A stretch of DNA of 64,000 nucleotides from the NCBI GenBank assembly GCA_002099365.1, contig MSED01000003.1, positions 3,224,001-3,288,000 of the forward strand, given 5' to 3'. Shown here piece by piece: positions 63,048 through 64,000 of the stretch. Numbering within the stretch: position 1 is the stretch's first letter; each line of letters starts with the position of its first letter. The stretch comes from Phialophora verrucosa. Taxonomy: Eukaryota; Ascomycota; Eurotiomycetes; Chaetothyriales; Herpotrichiellaceae. Under the pieces are notes generated by a model, which searched no databases, had not been told where the DNA came from, and saw only the letters and a program-made list of their open reading frames with translations. The translations under genes and the position numbers were made by a program.

Positions 63048-63957
63048 CTATTTCGCTTCCTCAACATCTGTTGCAGAACCAATCTCCACCCACTCATCCA
63101 GAATCTTGATTGTCTCTTCGCACTTCTCCCTGATGATCTTGTAGGCATCTGCCCCCAGCGCAAGTCTTATCGGAATCTCCTTGCCGGTAACGCCGGTCAG
63201 GACATCAACGATAACCTTGGCACCTTTCGCGGGATCACCACGTTGACTTTGGTTCGTCCTCTCCACTCGTTCTTCAGTCCTTCGCACGGCTGTGCCGTCG
63301 TAGTCCGATATGACATTTTGGTGCAGGATCTTGTGCTCCTTACTTAAGAAGTTCGATCGGAAGTAGCCGGGCTCGATACTGCACACTTTGATATCAAACT
63401 CCGCAAGCTCAAGGCGTAGTGTCTCGGTGATGCCGCTGACGGCCCATTTGGAAGCTTCGTAGATACCCACTGCCGGTGTACCGCGCCACGCTCCAATACT
63501 GGAGAAGTTGGCGATAACTCCAGATCGTTTGGCACGCATGTAGGGAAGGATGGCTCTTGTGACGTTCAGAGGACCGAAGACGTTGGTCGTGAATTGGGCT
63601 AGAGTTTCTGCTGGGCTGCATATTGTAAGTAACCTTTGCTCGCACCACACAATTTATGGCGCCATCGTACGTGAGCTCTTCCAAACCACCAACTTGACAG
63701 TAGCCCGCATTGTTGATAAGGAAATCGATCCTCCCATAGAGGCCGTGAGCTTCTCCAACCACACGTTTGAGCTCATCCAGGGGTGAAGTGACATCTAAGC
63801 ACAGTGTCTGGGCCCCAGCTTCTTTCAACTCTTCGAGCTTGCTCGTGTTGCGCGCCGACGCGATGACCTTGTCACCACGACTAAGGACTTCGTGTGCCAA
63901 TGCTTTGCCAAAGCCACTCGAACAACCTGTGATGAGCCAGACTTTGGAAATTGCCAT
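63048..63957 (-). CDS. Short-chain dehydrogenase/reductase
   Basis: Classical SDR of 284 residues. The cofactor motif TGCSSGFG (10-17), an Asp-type strand end (LCLDVTSP), NNAG (INNAGYCQVGG), the catalytic serine in NFSSIGAW and YEASK (Tyr-x-x-x-Lys) are all present. The basic SARNTSKL after strand 2 fits NADP(H). Exons 63957-63671 and 63615-63048 are joined across a 55-nt intron (GTACGA...TGCAG), giving EELTPAETLAQF. Substrate unknown. Fungal relatives are annotated as NAD(P)-binding oxidoreductases. It is not close in sequence to the dehydrogenase at 26635 beyond the shared fold. The intergenic region to the next gene on the left is 463 bp without features, and 43 bp remain to the right edge. 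Confidence 0.93.
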
Positions 63958-64000
63958 GCTTGCCGTGCGCGCGACCTGCGAAAGAGTTGAAGAGGGGAGG

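Overview
The window is nuclear DNA from a filamentous ascomycete (Pezizomycotina). The evidence is short spliceosomal introns of about 47-120 nt with CTAAC or CTGAC branch sites, a fungal alpha-aminoadipate reductase (lysine pathway), a FAR1-type RING/PH/vWA scaffold, a DUF3425 bZIP regulator and an Mss51 homologue. The gene style would fit Eurotiomycetes or black-yeast relatives, but I cannot place it further from sequence alone. There is no operon structure. Genes are mostly single units, with a few divergent or convergent pairs.

Layout. 1-12025 (-): 5' two-thirds or more of the giant ribosome-assembly AAA ATPase midasin (MDN1), running off the left edge. 13471-16868 (-): FAR1/Ste5-like scaffold. 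16869-22119: 5 kb with no gene I can support. 22120-24779 (-): CLC chloride transporter. 25389-26394 (+): a badly frameshifted relic of a multi-exon membrane protein gene. 26635-27664 (-): short-chain dehydrogenase. 28250-29302 (+): bZIP/DUF3425 regulator. 30136-31961 (+): CCT8 chaperonin subunit. 32625-36899 (-): LYS2. 38307-39527 (+): acidic low-complexity protein of unknown function. 40385-42083 (+): MSS51. 42975-43832 (+): secreted Gly/Ser-rich protein. 44562-45277 (-) and 45734-50766 (+): divergent pair of a complex I subunit (NDUFB8) and SWR1. 50.8-52.3 kb: a cluster of five different tandem repeats. 52549-55086 (-): eight-exon MFS sugar transporter with an 11-nt microexon. 55087-58959: 3.9 kb of mostly empty sequence holding a relic of a sugar-transporter gene. 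58960-60792 (+) and 60683-62584 (-): two convergent genes of unknown function whose coding ends overlap. 63048-63957 (-): a second short-chain dehydrogenase.

Most intact genes are housekeeping: ribosome biogenesis (MDN1), protein folding (CCT8), H2A.Z exchange (SWR1), respiration (MSS51 for COX1 expression, NDUFB8 in complex I) and lysine synthesis (LYS2). Accessory genes (dehydrogenases, sugar transporter, bZIP regulator, secreted protein) lie between them. I see no secondary-metabolite cluster, intact transposon, rRNA, tRNA or CRISPR. Several gene models (SWR1 start, CLC first exon, bZIP exons, NDUFB8 third exon, transporter exons 1-3) were rebuilt here from splice signals and frame continuity. 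They give complete, in-frame proteins. The most unusual items are the shattered gene at 25.4-26.4 kb, the transporter relic at 58.5 kb, the CLC proton-glutamate replacement and the repeat cluster after SWR1.
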